From Oscillospiraceae bacterium (GTDB lineage: Bacteria; Bacillota; Clostridia; Oscillospirales; QAMX01), in the NCBI GenBank assembly GCA_015067825.1, contig SVLQ01000009.1, positions 1 through 64,000 of the forward strand: 64,000 bases of DNA, in the 5' to 3' direction. The notes beneath the pieces were generated by a model. That model saw only the letters and a program-made list of their open reading frames with translations. It searched no databases and was not told where the DNA came from. Made by a program: the position numbers and the translations under genes. Positions within the stretch are counted from its first letter, which is position 1. Every line of letters starts with the position of its first letter. Shown one piece after another: positions 38,988 through 48,567 of the stretch.

Positions 38988-39968
38988 TTATTCGCTCAGT
39001 TCGTTTGCCAGCGCGTCTGCGCGGTGGAAAAGATCGTTGAGCAGAGCGCGTGTCAGCCGGGCGATCGGCCGATAGCTGTCGGCCAGCGTTGCGTATTCGT
39101 CCGGGCGGTAGTTGCACATCGTGTGCCAAAAATAGAGCACGTACGGCATCATTTGAACGTCGTAGGCCGTCAGCGGCACGTATTTTTCAAACGTGCGGAT
39201 ATACCGCCGCAATCCGGCGGCATCGACCGCGCCGTCGGCACAGGAGGGGCTGGCGAATACGTACGAGGTCGCCACCTCAAAGCAGAGCGGCAGACGGCAG
39301 GCCGAGGACCAATCGACGACGGTGAGGCTGCGGTCTTGGACGATTGCCTGGCCGATATGGTAATCGCCGTGGGAATTCGCATAGGTCAGGCGATCGGTTT
39401 GGATGTGGAACTCGGAAATACGGCCGAGGTGGCAAATCTGCTCCTCCCAAAACGGGATCTCTTCGGTGCGTCCGGCGTCTCGCGCCACTACAAATTCGCG
39501 CTCGTACTGCCGCAGCCTGCGGCGGGCATTTTCGGGTGCGAAAAACGATTCCCCAAACCGCAGCGGCAGGGGCTCGTATTCCCGCAAAGCCCGCACGGTC
39601 TGGCCGAGGAATGCGGCCGATGCCTCTAAAAACCAGTCCGGCGCGCTGCTGACGGGCAGGGTTTTTCCCTCGATAAACTCCTGCACTGTGAAACGATAGG
39701 TCGTGGCTGCGGTCACGAAGTCGCCGTTTTTATTTTTGAGCAGTCTGGCGACGCGCAGCCCGCGCGCGGCGAGAAATTCGGTGATCGGCCCTTCGCGGTA
39801 AACGTCGTCGAAGGAAAGCGGAAGGGCTTTCACGAGGTATTTGCCGGTGTCGGCGGTGAGCGCATAGATCTCCGTGCCGAAATGGCGGTCGAACAGTTGA
39901 ATTTGAGTGACGTGCAGCGGATAGCTGCGTTCGATCAGGGTCTGGATATCGTTGGTAAGGTTTGTCAT
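38988..39968 (-). CDS. APH-like phosphotransferase
   Basis: YANSHGDYHIGQAIV...LTVVDWSSA (Brenner motif HGDxHxxN-like and DW), kinase fold. Confidence 0.78.
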   Translation of the reverse strand: MTNLTNDIQTLIERSYPLHVTQIQLFDRHFGTEIYALTADTGKYLVKALPLSFDDVYREGPITEFLAARGLRVARLLKNKNGDFVTAATTYRFTVQEFIEGKTLPVSSAPDWFLEASAAFLGQTVRALREYEPLPLRFGESFFAPENARRRLRQYEREFVVARDAGRTEEIPFWEEQICHLGRISEFHIQTDRLTYANSHGDYHIGQAIVQDRSLTVVDWSSACRLPLCFEVATSYVFASPSCADGAVDAAGLRRYIRTFEKYVPLTAYDVQMMPYVLYFWHTMCNYRPDEYATLADSYRPIARLTRALLNDLFHRADALANELSE

Positions 39969-40005
39969 CTTATTTCCTTTCTTTGCCGAAAATGGGCATA
40001 AAAAT

Positions 40006-40024
40006 AGCACACCCAAGGTGTGCT
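40006..40024 (-). terminator. Hairpin AGCACACC-TTG-GGTGTGCT followed by ATTTTT, candidate attenuator
   Basis: 8-bp perfect stem plus U-tract on minus strand, just upstream of the APH-like start. Confidence 0.6.
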
Positions 40025-40042
40025 GCGGTCAAATGATCGTAT

Positions 40043-40135
40043 TCACATCGGGTTACGGCGTCGGCACAAAGAGGAAAACCTTTCCGTGCCGCGTATTTCA
40101 TTGTTGAGAGCGATCTCCTCGAAAACGACAAACAT
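40043..40135 (-). CDS. Candidate 30-aa leader peptide MFVVFEEIALNNEIRGTERFSSLCRRRNPM
   Basis: AAAGGAG RBS, ATG, TGA; upstream of hairpin and APH-like gene; minus-strand TATAAT further upstream. Confidence 0.45.
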   Translation of the reverse strand: MFVVFEEIALNNEIRGTERFSSLCRRRNPM

Positions 40136-40317
40136 ACCAAAGTTCTCCTTTCACGATCCGCTCAGGCAGATCCTGCGGAATGATTATAACACAGAGAAGG
40201 GAATTAAGCAAGGATGAGAGGGGACGCGGCGTAAAAAAATATGTGCGGATCGCTGCAACCGCGGTGGTGAAAAAGTCGCTTATTAGGGTGAAGGCCTTTG
40301 ATTACGGGGAAAAGGAG

Positions 40318-40887
40318 ATGAGATCATTGGATGATGGCAAAATTGTCGATTTGTACCTCGGCAGGGATGAAGCCGCGGTCAAAAAGACAGCCGAGAAATA
40401 CGGAAACCAAATTCGGGGCTTGGCCTACCGCATTGTCGGGGACTCACAGACCGCCGAGGAATGCGAAAACGATACGTATCTGGAAGCGTGGAATTCGATC
40501 CCGCCGCACGAACCGAGGGGCTATCTGTTTGCCTTCTTGGCCCGCATTACCCGTCATATCGCGCTGGATGTTTGCAAGGCGCGCTGCAGCTTGAAGCGAA
40601 ACGCATTTCTCTGCGAGCTGAGCGAAGAAATGGCGCAATGTCTTCCCGCATCGAACGACACGGCGGGTACGATCGATTCGATCGTATTGTGCGATGCGAT
40701 CAATCGGTTTTTGGCAACGCTTGGCGAGGAAAAGCGAAACATCTTTGTCCGGCGGTATTGGTTTATGGATTCCGTCGATTCCATTGCTCAACGGTACGGA
40801 CTGTCCCCAAGCAAGGTGAAAAGTGTATTGTTTCGAAGCCGCAACCGGCTTCGGAGCTTCCTGGACAAAGAGGGGTATGATGTATGA
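40318..40887 (+). CDS. ECF-type RNA polymerase sigma factor
   Basis: AEECENDTYLEAWNSIPPHEP...IFVRRYWFMDSVDSIAQRYGLSPSKVKSVLFRSRNRLR; RBS AAAGGAG. Confidence 0.9.
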   Translation: MRSLDDGKIVDLYLGRDEAAVKKTAEKYGNQIRGLAYRIVGDSQTAEECENDTYLEAWNSIPPHEPRGYLFAFLARITRHIALDVCKARCSLKRNAFLCELSEEMAQCLPASNDTAGTIDSIVLCDAINRFLATLGEEKRNIFVRRYWFMDSVDSIAQRYGLSPSKVKSVLFRSRNRLRSFLDKEGYDV

Positions 40888-42332
40888 AAGGAATTGAACT
40901 GATCGAACTGCTCGAAAACGTTGATCCAGCGTATATCGAAGCGGCTGCGGCAGAACCGAAGGTGAAGAAATTCGCATGGCTGAAAAAATACGGTGCGATC
41001 GCGGCGTGTATTGCTTTGCTGTTGTCGGCCGGACTGGGAACGTATGCGTATGCTGCGGAGGTCAAAGAGTACAAGGCGGCCATTCGCTTTTTCAACGAGT
41101 ACGATTTGTCCGTTGAGGGGCTTACGCGCGGCGAAATCAAAAACGTGTATCGGGATATCACTTCGGCGTCGTTTTCGTATGAAAAAACTGCGGAAGTCCT
41201 TGCAAACAGCTTGCATTCGGAGCAGATCTTAGGGTTTGAGATCCTGCAGGAAGCGCCGACGCCCGGGGATCTGGAATACCTTTGGAATTACAGGAATGAT
41301 AACGGGGGATTTATACGTCCTGCGAAAGACGGCGTTCATTATGAATATCGCTCCGAATACACGGAAGGCGACGAGATCTTTCTTCGGCAAAGCTATCTCG
41401 AAAAGTATGACGGAGAAACGCTTGTGTGGAGTGCTGCGGTCTCGGAATTTGCGATCCGGGGATACAGCGAGGTTTCGGACGGGGTACTTGTTTACGGTAC
41501 GTCCGGTTGGCAGAAAACGTGTGCATGGCTGGCAAAGCTGGATGAAAACGGTGCGCTCGTTTGGAAAAAAACGGTGGATCATGGTTTTGAGGACGAATAT
41601 ATCGCCGAGGTATTGGAAAATGCCGACGGCAGCTATGCTGTGATCAGCCGCGGCGACTACAAATACTTCTGCTTGAGTCAATGCTCCGCAGAGGGCAGAG
41701 AAACGCATTGCAAGAAGACGGAAGTCGGAAATTACGGCATATGGAATGCGGCGCGCTTTGGCGACGGGTATATCGTGCAGCTCGGAAGCTATATGGCAGG
41801 CGAATACGCCGCGCTCGTGAAGGTCGATCGCGAAGGCAATATTACGGGATCGTTCTCTTACGGTTCCGAGGACAGCGATTATTATATTGCCGATATGATC
41901 GAATTCAACGGGGATATTTATCTCTCTACCTATGCGGTTCCGGCGCAGGACGGTGAGCATGCAGGCAGCCGCGGCGAAATCGCCGCGGTGCTGCAGGAGC
42001 TGTTTGCCAATGACAGCAGGGAGATCTCCGGCGAAGAACTCACACAGTTGGTGCGGGAGAATTATACCGCCGTGCTGCTGGTGTGCGATCCCCTTGTCGG
42101 CACCCCGCGGGAGTTCTATTCGGTGGAGGGTTCGCTCGGCGGAGCACTTTCGCTGAACAGTTTCGGAAGACTGCTGTGGGATGTAGAAAGTATTGCGACC
42201 ACCTTCTATTCTCCCACAACCAACGCCTTTACCATCGGCGGAACTTGTCAAGTGTTCCGCTACACGTTTGATGATTCCGGAACGCTGGTCAGCCAGGAAA
42301 AAACGGATGAATTCACAAATTTCCTGCGATAG
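40884..42332 (+). CDS. Anti-sigma-like single-TM protein with large extracytoplasmic beta-rich domain
   Basis: ATGA overlap with sigma factor; short cytosolic N-terminus then TM (YGAIAACIALLLSAGLGTYAY). Confidence 0.65.
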   Translation: MKGIELIELLENVDPAYIEAAAAEPKVKKFAWLKKYGAIAACIALLLSAGLGTYAYAAEVKEYKAAIRFFNEYDLSVEGLTRGEIKNVYRDITSASFSYEKTAEVLANSLHSEQILGFEILQEAPTPGDLEYLWNYRNDNGGFIRPAKDGVHYEYRSEYTEGDEIFLRQSYLEKYDGETLVWSAAVSEFAIRGYSEVSDGVLVYGTSGWQKTCAWLAKLDENGALVWKKTVDHGFEDEYIAEVLENADGSYAVISRGDYKYFCLSQCSAEGRETHCKKTEVGNYGIWNAARFGDGYIVQLGSYMAGEYAALVKVDREGNITGSFSYGSEDSDYYIADMIEFNGDIYLSTYAVPAQDGEHAGSRGEIAAVLQELFANDSREISGEELTQLVRENYTAVLLVCDPLVGTPREFYSVEGSLGGALSLNSFGRLLWDVESIATTFYSPTTNAFTIGGTCQVFRYTFDDSGTLVSQEKTDEFTNFLR

Positions 42333-42402
42333 CAGGGCGGGATTCCACCGCTTACCCCGGGCAGAAAACGTAAAAACAGGTCCCCAAGGAAACTTCTGAA
42401 GT

Positions 42403-42636
42403 GAACCCCAAAGTTTAGACAAAGATTAAATATTAAATTTGTTGCGAATGAGCTCGGTACTGAACTGGGCTCATTCCTTTTAGTTTGAGAGAAATTCTCT
42501 CGTTGTTGTAGTAGTGTATGTATTCTTCCAACTTTTCAATGAATCCCCGAGGGAATTCAAATTTTTCGCCGTAATACATTTCAACCTTCAATCTGCCGAA
42601 GAAGTTTTCCATTATGCCGTTGTGCGGTGTGAAATG
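42403..42636 (-). mobile_element. Truncated IS3/IS150-family transposase remnant
   Basis: IMENFFGRLKVEMYYGEKFEFPRGFIEKLEEYIHYYNNERISLKLKGMSPVQYRAHS plus IS-end-like TGAACCCCAAAGTTTAGACA at 42403. Confidence 0.8.
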
Positions 42637-42689
42637 CAGGCTGATTCGCGCTGGGAAGAATGAACAGAAAAACTGTAAAATAACAAAAT

Positions 42690-42726
42690 TCTCCCTAAAC
42701 CGCAATGCTTAGGGAGGATTTTACTG
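42690..42726. terminator. Terminator hairpin
   Basis: TCTCCCTAA...TTAGGGAGGA followed by TTTT. Confidence 0.65.
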
Positions 42727-42749
42727 TATTATATGGAAAAATCAGAAAA

Positions 42750-44780
42750 TCATAATTCCTGCAGGATACCGTTTTGAAAGAAATAAATATTTTCCTTTTT
42801 GTACCCATACTTAGAACCGTTTGTACTGATATGTGGCTCGAACGTAAAGAACGCGACATCTCCGAGTCGAATATCGTTGCCTTTTTCGATATACACGCGC
42901 TCTTCTTTACGTCTGACGATGGAGTGACCGAGATTACCGGCAAAGTCAAGGTTGACAAACCCGTGGGCCGTGATAAACTGATTCATGTGGTCGTATAGTT
43001 CGTGAAATGTTGTTTCCGGCTTTGCGAATTTCTTTAATTCGCTGTGTAAAAGTTCCTCCATCAACAGCCCGTGTTTCCACTCCGGAAAATCCACAGCATC
43101 AAGCTCAACCACAGTTCCGTTTTGCAAAATGATTGTCCGCGCATAATCTCCCCATGTATCGCCGCTTTGGGGACTGAGATCAATCGTAATGATGTCATTG
43201 GGGGCGATGATACGGTCGCTTGTGCGATACGTTTTTCCTGAGACGGATTCCGTCGTTTCATCACCTGCAAAGACAAACGCTCCGACATCCCAGTACCAAA
43301 AAGAATCAGCACCCAATTCGAGCATCTTCGCATCACACATTTTACGAATATCGAGCAAGTTCATGCCCGGTACAATATGTTGCTTGGCATAGGCCATGGT
43401 ATCTTTGGCGATCTGCTGTACACGCTTGTACTCCATGCGTTCTCCTATTTCTTCAGCTTTCTTCAGCTTTTGCAGCAGTGCGTTTGCTTCGTCGATCAGC
43501 GTTTCGGCCACGCCGGGCAGATAATCGGACGAGCGCGCTTCGTAGCCGCCCTCGGCGTAAGCGTCGCTCATCGGCAGGTAGCCTTCGTAGCCGTTGGTGC
43601 AGCAGCAAGGCAGGGTAACAGCAAACGGCGAATCGGCCTTGGTCTGCGTGCCGATTGCGGTGAACGGTTCGCCGGCAAAGCCGACGAAGGCGATCTCGCC
43701 GAAGGTGACCGCCGAAACGGGCAGATCGATCGACGGCACGCCGTCGGCGTGACGGGTAATGCGCGAAGCTTCGGCGATGGCGGTCACGCGCTCCATGCCT
43801 TCGCCGGGGATCTCTTCGTCGCGGCCGGATTTGTGCAGTGCCATGATGGCCTCGGCCGGTGCGATCTGTTCGGGGCGGGGACAGTTATAGGGGATCGTCA
43901 CCCATTGGATGCCGCAGCGGAGCCCGTCGGAATCGACCGGCTTGGCGCTTGCCAAAAGCCGCAACGCCTCCGTACCGATCGTCTGCCCCATCCACATGGC
44001 GTGGGCGCGGGGCTCGGCCGGGTCGCGCTTTTGGGCTCGGCCGGTGACGTCGATGTGGTTGGTATCGCCCTGCGCGCCGTTGAAGTAAACGCATTTGGTC
44101 GCAGTCAACGCCGATTCGACCGTCTCGCGCACGAATCGCGGGAAGTCGGCCGAGGTCTTGCAGCCGCCGATGGTATCCGGGTGCACCTGGAACTGCACGA
44201 TGGCAATATCGTCGCGCCCCTCGCGGACGAGGCGCACCACGCGCACGCTCTCGTCGGGCTCACCGATCGGCGAGACGATTTGCGGGTTTTTCACACCGGG
44301 ATTCGTGCGGATCGAGCCGTCGGCCATGCGAAAACGGCGCACGAACGAAACACCGCGCACTTCACCCAGCGTGGTTTCGCAGGTGGCCGGTGCGCAATCG
44401 GCGATGGCTTCCGCCGCGGTCTCGCAGAGGCGCTGCTTCAGCCCGGCGACGTAGGTCGGGTCTTCGGGTACGACGACCAGCTCCTGCCCAACGGCCGGAC
44501 CCGTGTGCGTGTGGGTACAGGCGAGGAAGATCGCCTCTGCCGCCACGCCGGTCGCTTCGGCGATCGACATGCGCATCGCGTCGGCGCGGTTCAGACGCAT
44601 ACCGATCAGGTCGCAGCTGAAGAGCAGTGCGGTTTGGTCGCCGTCGCGGAGGGCGATGCAATGCGCCTCCAATGGGTCGAGGATCCCGTCCATCGGGCGC
44701 GGTTCAAAATATCCCGACAGCGGCACACCGAAAAACGGGGTGATATCCTTACGGGCAAAGCCCACCTGCAGTCTGGCCAT
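42750..44780 (-). CDS. Fused ORF: N-terminal neutral/alkaline ceramidase-like domain and C-terminal M24 (aminopeptidase P/creatinase-like) domain
   Basis: N-term VGFARKDITPFFGVPLSGYF...THTHTGPAVG...FNGAQGDTNHIDV; C-term EYKRVQQIAKDTMAYAKQHIVPGMNLLDIRKMCD...IDLSPQSGDTWGDYART...NLGHSI...FEPH. Confidence 0.75.
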   Translation of the reverse strand: MARLQVGFARKDITPFFGVPLSGYFEPRPMDGILDPLEAHCIALRDGDQTALLFSCDLIGMRLNRADAMRMSIAEATGVAAEAIFLACTHTHTGPAVGQELVVVPEDPTYVAGLKQRLCETAAEAIADCAPATCETTLGEVRGVSFVRRFRMADGSIRTNPGVKNPQIVSPIGEPDESVRVVRLVREGRDDIAIVQFQVHPDTIGGCKTSADFPRFVRETVESALTATKCVYFNGAQGDTNHIDVTGRAQKRDPAEPRAHAMWMGQTIGTEALRLLASAKPVDSDGLRCGIQWVTIPYNCPRPEQIAPAEAIMALHKSGRDEEIPGEGMERVTAIAEASRITRHADGVPSIDLPVSAVTFGEIAFVGFAGEPFTAIGTQTKADSPFAVTLPCCCTNGYEGYLPMSDAYAEGGYEARSSDYLPGVAETLIDEANALLQKLKKAEEIGERMEYKRVQQIAKDTMAYAKQHIVPGMNLLDIRKMCDAKMLELGADSFWYWDVGAFVFAGDETTESVSGKTYRTSDRIIAPNDIITIDLSPQSGDTWGDYARTIILQNGTVVELDAVDFPEWKHGLLMEELLHSELKKFAKPETTFHELYDHMNQFITAHGFVNLDFAGNLGHSIVRRKEERVYIEKGNDIRLGDVAFFTFEPHISTNGSKYGYKKENIYFFQNGILQEL

Positions 44781-44962
44781 ATGCGATCGCTCCTTTTCTC
44801 TTATCATGCAGAAAAACGGTGTTTTCTTCATTATACCATATCGCTTTTCTCCGCACAAGCCTAAATTTCAGGGTTGCATAATGGACGGAAATGCAGTATA
44901 CTAAAGAAACGATCCACAGACGATTCGGAACCACCTGACCATTGGTCGGAAAGGAGAAACGT

Positions 44963-45745
44963 ATGGTTCAACTTCCGTTATTCTCTCACGCACCGATCGA
45001 TATTCATTCCCACTTCAACCATGGCTCTCCGTATGATGACCGTGGAACCCCGGAGGAAACGCATAACCGAAATCTGTCATTTGTCAAGGCCGGTTACGAT
45101 CATATCGGCGTGTGCGCAGCCGGAATGTCTACGTTTGCCTCCGTTTTGACCCATCCGGAATGCGTGGTGGAAGAGAACCGATACCTTAACGATCTTGTGA
45201 ACCGGACGGATTGGATGTATCAATGGGTCGTTATCGATCCTCGTCAACCGGAAACCTATCGTCAGGCGGAAGAAATGCTGCCGGAGCGGAAAACACTGGG
45301 GATCAAGATCCATCCGACATACCAGGACTATGATATCCGTGACCACGGTGATGCCTTGTTTTCCTTTGCGGCAAGATACAAGGCAACAGTCCTGATGCAT
45401 CCGCAGTACATCGAGGATATGGCCGCTTTTGCCGACCGTTATCCCGATATGAATCTGATCATAGCCCATTTGGGAAGCATAGAACATGTGGATGCGGTTG
45501 CCGCCGCACAGTACGGGAACATTTACGTGGATACGTCCGGCGGTGCGAGCAGTTTGAACAATATCCTGGAATATGCCGCAGGCCGGATCGGTGCGGACAA
45601 GATCCTGTTCGGTACCGATACGTATTCCTGTGCATTCCAGTTCGGACGGATTGCGTTATCCGTACTGCCACAGGAGGAAAAGGAAAAGATCCTGTTTGGG
45701 AATGCCATGAGGCTGTTTCCAAGGGCTTTTCGAGAATCATTATGA
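44963..45745 (+). CDS. Amidohydrolase family protein
   Basis: IDIHSHFNHG...IIAHLGSIEHVDA...ILFGTDTY...ILFGNAMRLF. Confidence 0.85.
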   Translation: MVQLPLFSHAPIDIHSHFNHGSPYDDRGTPEETHNRNLSFVKAGYDHIGVCAAGMSTFASVLTHPECVVEENRYLNDLVNRTDWMYQWVVIDPRQPETYRQAEEMLPERKTLGIKIHPTYQDYDIRDHGDALFSFAARYKATVLMHPQYIEDMAAFADRYPDMNLIIAHLGSIEHVDAVAAAQYGNIYVDTSGGASSLNNILEYAAGRIGADKILFGTDTYSCAFQFGRIALSVLPQEEKEKILFGNAMRLFPRAFRESL

Positions 45746-46938
45746 TAAACAACAAAATCGTTACGCAAAACAAGCTTCGCTCGATTCTGGCGTATACCTT
45801 CCGCGTTGCCGCCATGCTTTGTGCAAACGGCTCTCTGATGCAGACGTTTCTGAGCGTCACCGGCTTTTCGGAACAGCATATCTATATCCACGCATCTCTG
45901 TTTCAAGCGGTCAACGTGCTGGTGATCCTGGTCTGCGCCCGGTTTGCAGACAAAAATGCTCTGCGCCGTACAGCCATTGTCCAAATTCCCGGTGCACTGT
46001 TGTTCCTGTGTTATCTGCCTCTTTGCATATGGAAGGGAGCCTCGACGGTTGCATACGTTTGGCTTCTGCTGATCTGTCTGTTCCAGTCCGTCACTTTTGC
46101 CCTGCACACCGTTTGCGAATATAAGACACCGTACTACATATACAAGACAGAGGAATACGGTATGGTGATGTCGATTTGCGGGATTCTGTCATCCGTAGTC
46201 TCGTTTGGGGTCGGTGCGCTGATCAGCTTCCTCACGGTTCGGTATGCCTATCACCGGATCATGCTGGTGGCCTTTGGTGTTTCCTGCGTTTTTCTGTTGA
46301 TTTCCGGGGTATTGCAGTATTTCCAGAAGTCTCTCCTTCCGCCGGATGAAACACATCAAAAAGAGGAGAAGGCAGAAAAAATTCCCCTTTCCGTGATGTT
46401 CCGGCACGATGCTTTCTCGCAGTTGTTCGTAGGGAACCTAACGAGAGGGATTGCCAACGGTGCCACCACCATACTGGCCGCCGCGGCACTCAGCATCGGT
46501 TACGACGAAACGCTGACCTCAGCGATGGTTTCCGTTCAGTCGTTGGCGTCGCTCGCGGCCTGTGCTTTGTTTGCCGTCGTGTCCAAACGGATCCATCCGA
46601 GGTATGTGATTTTAGCGGGCAGCTTGTGTTTCCTGACGCTTCCGGTACTGTTATGCCAAAACAGACCGATTCTGTATCTCGCGATGTACGCCGTTCTGCT
46701 GTTTGGCCGGACTTTGGTCGACTATGCGGTGCCGGCAGCCCTGCTGTATGCGGTGCCGGTGGAGATCGCAGGTACCTATAACGCCTGGCGGATGATCCTC
46801 CACAACGGTGGTACGATGCTCGTCACGGTGATTGCCGGGTTTATTCCTCTGTCGGCGCTGCTTTGGATCTCGCTGGGATGTCAGGTCGTTTCCGGGGTGA
46901 ATTTCTTTACGGCCAAAGTGATGCGGAAACAGCGGTAA
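45742..46938 (+). CDS. MFS-type transporter
   Basis: 12-TM-like hydrophobic profile; ATGA overlap with amidohydrolase. Confidence 0.75.
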   Translation: MINNKIVTQNKLRSILAYTFRVAAMLCANGSLMQTFLSVTGFSEQHIYIHASLFQAVNVLVILVCARFADKNALRRTAIVQIPGALLFLCYLPLCIWKGASTVAYVWLLLICLFQSVTFALHTVCEYKTPYYIYKTEEYGMVMSICGILSSVVSFGVGALISFLTVRYAYHRIMLVAFGVSCVFLLISGVLQYFQKSLLPPDETHQKEEKAEKIPLSVMFRHDAFSQLFVGNLTRGIANGATTILAAAALSIGYDETLTSAMVSVQSLASLAACALFAVVSKRIHPRYVILAGSLCFLTLPVLLCQNRPILYLAMYAVLLFGRTLVDYAVPAALLYAVPVEIAGTYNAWRMILHNGGTMLVTVIAGFIPLSALLWISLGCQVVSGVNFFTAKVMRKQR

Positions 46939-46968
46939 CTGTGCGGGAGAAGTCGTACGTATTTTTCA

Positions 46969-46996
46969 AAGAGAGGGACGCCGCCCCTCTCTTTTC
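46969..46996 (+). terminator. Terminator after MFS gene
   Basis: AAAGAGAGG...CCTCTCTTTT. Confidence 0.75.
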
Positions 46997-47117
46997 CCTG
47001 GGGGTATCAGTAGCGATACCGAAACCGATCAACGATTTTCCGGCGAACGGTCGCTGTCCTTTTTGGGGGATTTATGGTATAATAGGAAGGAATATTTTCA
47101 AAGGAGCCGAAGCACGC

Positions 47118-48485
47118 ATGCAAAGCCTCATCAGCAAAGACAAAGGATTTTATAAAAACGTTGCCAAGATCGCGATTCCCATCGCGCTGCAGGGTCTGAT
47201 CACCACCGGCGTCAACATGATGGACACGATCATGATCGGCTCGGTCGGCGAAACACAGCTCTCGGCGGTATCGCTCGCCAACCAGTTTATCTCGATCTTC
47301 CAGATCTTTTGCATGGGCATCGGCATGGGCGCGTCGGTTTTGGTCTCGCGCTATTTCGGGATGCAGGATCGCCCCGCGCTCAAGAAAACGATCACGATCA
47401 TGCTGCGGCTGTGCCTTGCAATGGCCACCCTCTTCTGCGTGGCGACGATTCTTTTCCCTCGGCAGATCATGCTGATCTACACGGACGAAGAAGCGATCAT
47501 TACCTACGGTATCCGCTATCTGCGTTGGTCGGTCGTATCCTACTTCCTCCTCGGCCTCTCGCTGACCTGCACGATCGTTTTGCGCAACGTCAAGCAGGTG
47601 CGCATCCCGCTCTATACCTCGATCGGTGCATTCTTTATCAACGTCGGCGCCAACTATGTCTTTATCTTCGGTAAATTCGGCGCGCCGGAAATGGACGTCG
47701 CCGGTGCTGCGCTGGGTACGCTGATCGCGCGTATCTTCGAATTTGCGGTGATCTGCGGCTATCTCTTTATCAAAGACAAACAGATCGGCTTCCGCATCAA
47801 AGATCTCTTTGCACCGGTCGGTGTTTTGTGGAAGGAATACATCCGTATCAGCATCCCCGTCCTCGTCAGCGACGGCATCCTAGCCCTTGGCAACAACTCC
47901 GTCGCCATGGTCATCGGCCGTTTGGGCGAGAGCTTTATCGCCGCCAACGCCGTTACCACCGTCACCCAACAGCTCAGCTCCGTGATGATCCAAGGCTTCT
48001 CGCAGGCCGGTGCGATCGTCACCGGCTATACGCTCGGCGAAGGCGACCGCGACAAGGCGTTCCGCCAGGGCTACGCGTTTCTGGGGCTTGGCGTCTGCTT
48101 CGGTCTGATCGCCGCGGGCATCCTGACGGCCATCAGCGGACTGATGATCGCCGCCTACGATCTTTCGGAGGAAACGCAGGCGATCGCGCGGCAGCTCATG
48201 TGGTCGATCAGCATCATCATCGTTTTCCAGGCGACCAACAGCATCATGACCAAGGGCGTTCTCCGCGGCGGCGGCGACACCAAGGTTTTGATGCTCGCCG
48301 ACAATATCTTCCTGTGGGTGGCGTCGATCCCGCTCGGCGCGCTGGCCGGACTGGTGCTGCACCTGCCGGCGTTCTGGATCTACTTTGCGCTGAAAATCGA
48401 CCAGGTGCTCAAGGCGGTCTGGTGCGTGATCCGCCTCAACGGCGGCAAATGGATCAAAAAAATCCGCACGGAAAGCGAGATCTAA
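47118..48485 (+). CDS. MATE family efflux transporter
   Basis: IAIPIALQGLITTGVNMMDTIMIG...LSAVSLANQ. Confidence 0.93.
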   Translation: MQSLISKDKGFYKNVAKIAIPIALQGLITTGVNMMDTIMIGSVGETQLSAVSLANQFISIFQIFCMGIGMGASVLVSRYFGMQDRPALKKTITIMLRLCLAMATLFCVATILFPRQIMLIYTDEEAIITYGIRYLRWSVVSYFLLGLSLTCTIVLRNVKQVRIPLYTSIGAFFINVGANYVFIFGKFGAPEMDVAGAALGTLIARIFEFAVICGYLFIKDKQIGFRIKDLFAPVGVLWKEYIRISIPVLVSDGILALGNNSVAMVIGRLGESFIAANAVTTVTQQLSSVMIQGFSQAGAIVTGYTLGEGDRDKAFRQGYAFLGLGVCFGLIAAGILTAISGLMIAAYDLSEETQAIARQLMWSISIIIVFQATNSIMTKGVLRGGGDTKVLMLADNIFLWVASIPLGALAGLVLHLPAFWIYFALKIDQVLKAVWCVIRLNGGKWIKKIRTESEI

Positions 48486-48504
48486 ACGAAAAATCTTGTA
48501 AAAA

Positions 48505-48549
48505 AAAGCACTTATACCGCTTTGAAGCCTGCGGTATAAGTGCTTTTTT
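48505..48549. terminator. Bidirectional terminator
   Basis: AAAAAAGCACTTATACCGC...GCGGTATAAGTGCTTTTTT. Confidence 0.85.
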
Positions 48550-48567
48550 CTTTGGAATACTATTGCC

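Noticed and set aside
43377-44864. 495-aa plus-strand ORF opposite the ceramidase-like gene
   Set aside because: Antisense shadow with no recognisable domain.
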